The translations under genes were made by a program, and so were the position numbers. Positions 63,122 to 64,000 of a DNA stretch of 64,000 nucleotides are shown here, piece by piece. How positions within the stretch are numbered: position 1 is the first letter of the stretch; every line of letters begins with the position of its first letter. The stretch covers positions 1,922,001 through 1,986,000 of the forward strand of contig JAXRKN010000032.1 in the NCBI GenBank assembly GCA_038502055.1, given 5' to 3'. The DNA comes from Tanytarsus gracilentus (lineage: Eukaryota; Arthropoda; Insecta; Diptera; Chironomidae). The notes under the pieces were generated by a model. The model made no database searches, had not been told where the DNA came from, and saw only the letters and a program-made list of their open reading frames with translations.

Positions 63122-63850
63122 ATTTTAACTGGATCTTTTATTTTGTTCACGAATTTTGATTAGATAGATAGATAGATAGATAGATGACAAAGAGGTAGCA
63201 TTCTGGAGTTACCAGGATGGACGCGCCCGTTTTTGTTTCCTTTTCCATAGCTCGAAAGCCAGGCTAAGGTTTAAAACGTAACCATGCAGAACTCTTAAGA
63301 TTTCTCTTAAGAATAGAGTATAAATACCCCTTTTTTCCCTCTCAATAGCAGGCGTTCCCGCGGGAATCGCCCACCTCGGGAGCTGCAACATACGTCTTGA
63401 GAAAGACATACTAGCGATCGAACAACCCCTCTTCGTAGATAAATAAATAAAACGTTATGGACGTCCAGCATGGAGACCCAACTATCTGGACGTTGTTACC
63501 CATAACGGAAATAATAACAGCTATACACAGTCTTGTAGTCGCTCATTGAGTGTTTCCAACTAAGCACAGCTTCAACTGAATCTTACGATTACAGTTGGAA
63601 AAATAAATTAAATCAAAGGTGGTTTCGACAGCATTGTATAAAAGTTACCGTCACTACAACCTTCCTCAGCCCTAACAAGCTGTTAGGCACTGGCCCACCC
63701 ACATTACAAAACAAACAAACACTAAACAGAATGGTCAAACCAATTTTATAAAAGTCTTGGTCATAAAAATGTCAGTTAGTGAGTGCGTCTTCCTTCCTCA
63801 ACTGGTCACTAAGATTAACAGTTGTTATTTTGTTCACGAATTTTGATTAT
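63122..63850 (+). mobile_element. LTR-like segment between inverted arms
   Basis: This 729-base segment has a promoter-like AGAGTATAAATACCCC at about 63315 and AATAAATAAAACG at about 63440, the order TATA-leader-poly(A) signal found in retroviral-type LTRs. A 24-base direct repeat, TATTTTGTTCACGAATTT and following bases, lies near both ends (63139-63162, 63826-63849). A (TAGA)n run lies at 63161-63184. No coding sequence, primer-binding site or clear target duplication was identified, so LTR is a working label only. Confidence 0.4.
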
Positions 63851-64000
63851 TATAGCTCCGCTATATATTAATTTTGGATTTTTCCAAAACCTGTTTTCGA
63901 CCCCTAGTGCCAAGACATTACCTTGTGCAATACCAAAACATATACTCAAATGATAGGCCTAGTCAAACCCTACAAACTGGCGAAAACAGATTTGAAATCG
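63851..64000 (-). repeat. Right arm of the 150-bp inverted repeat
   Basis: The complement of 62972-63121. It reaches the window edge, so the inverted copy may be longer and may include a further inverted unit U. Confidence 0.85.

Overview
The window is AT-rich (roughly 70% by eye) animal DNA. The genes have spliceosomal GT-AG introns, one only 56 nt long, AATAAA-type poly(A) signals and TATA-box promoters. A DEG/ENaC channel of the pickpocket type, an insect-defensin-type cysteine scaffold and an exon of the FAM89 family point to an insect. Compact introns and the pickpocket gene favour a dipteran, probably a lower dipteran, but species cannot be fixed from this sequence. Genes are sparse; most six-frame ORFs are chance or antisense ORFs.

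Left part (1-14.3 kb): the last coding exon of a FAM89/LRAP25-like gene lies on + (3355-3651). It converges on a four-exon minus-strand gene (11813-5408, 'gene A') for a secreted protein of about 326 residues with a strongly basic tail. A possible alternative first exon for gene A lies at 14222-13991. Middle part (14.3-41.3 kb): a gene desert of about 27 kb with microsatellites, one short dispersed repeat and two weak exon candidates. Around 41.4-49.1 kb, on minus: an intronless gene for a secreted protein with four tandem defensin-like (CS-alpha-beta) domains (42062-41370), then a four-exon gene (48857-44704, 'gene B') for a secreted or membrane-anchored protein of about 323 residues. Genes A and B share exon number, intron phases 1-0-0, a hydrophobic exon 2, an aligned cysteine in the last exon and several short motifs. 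They are read here as paralogues of one divergent helical-cytokine-like family; an Unpaired (JAK/STAT ligand)-like identity is a hypothesis, not a demonstration.

Right part (50-64 kb): a 1.3 kb TA-flanked element with terminal inverted repeats, another empty stretch, then the first two exons of a pickpocket channel gene (56713-57404). Its reading frame runs straight into an array of palindromes. From there to the end the window is repeats: four unrelated tandem arrays back to back, two copies of a unit of about 1.3 kb, a decayed-looking junction that probably reflects poor consensus, and a 729 bp LTR-like segment between inverted 150 bp arms.

If the cytokine reading is right, the locus couples two signalling ligands with an intervening multi-domain immune-type effector in a regulatory desert. 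The sequence supports each gene model; their shared function is inference.
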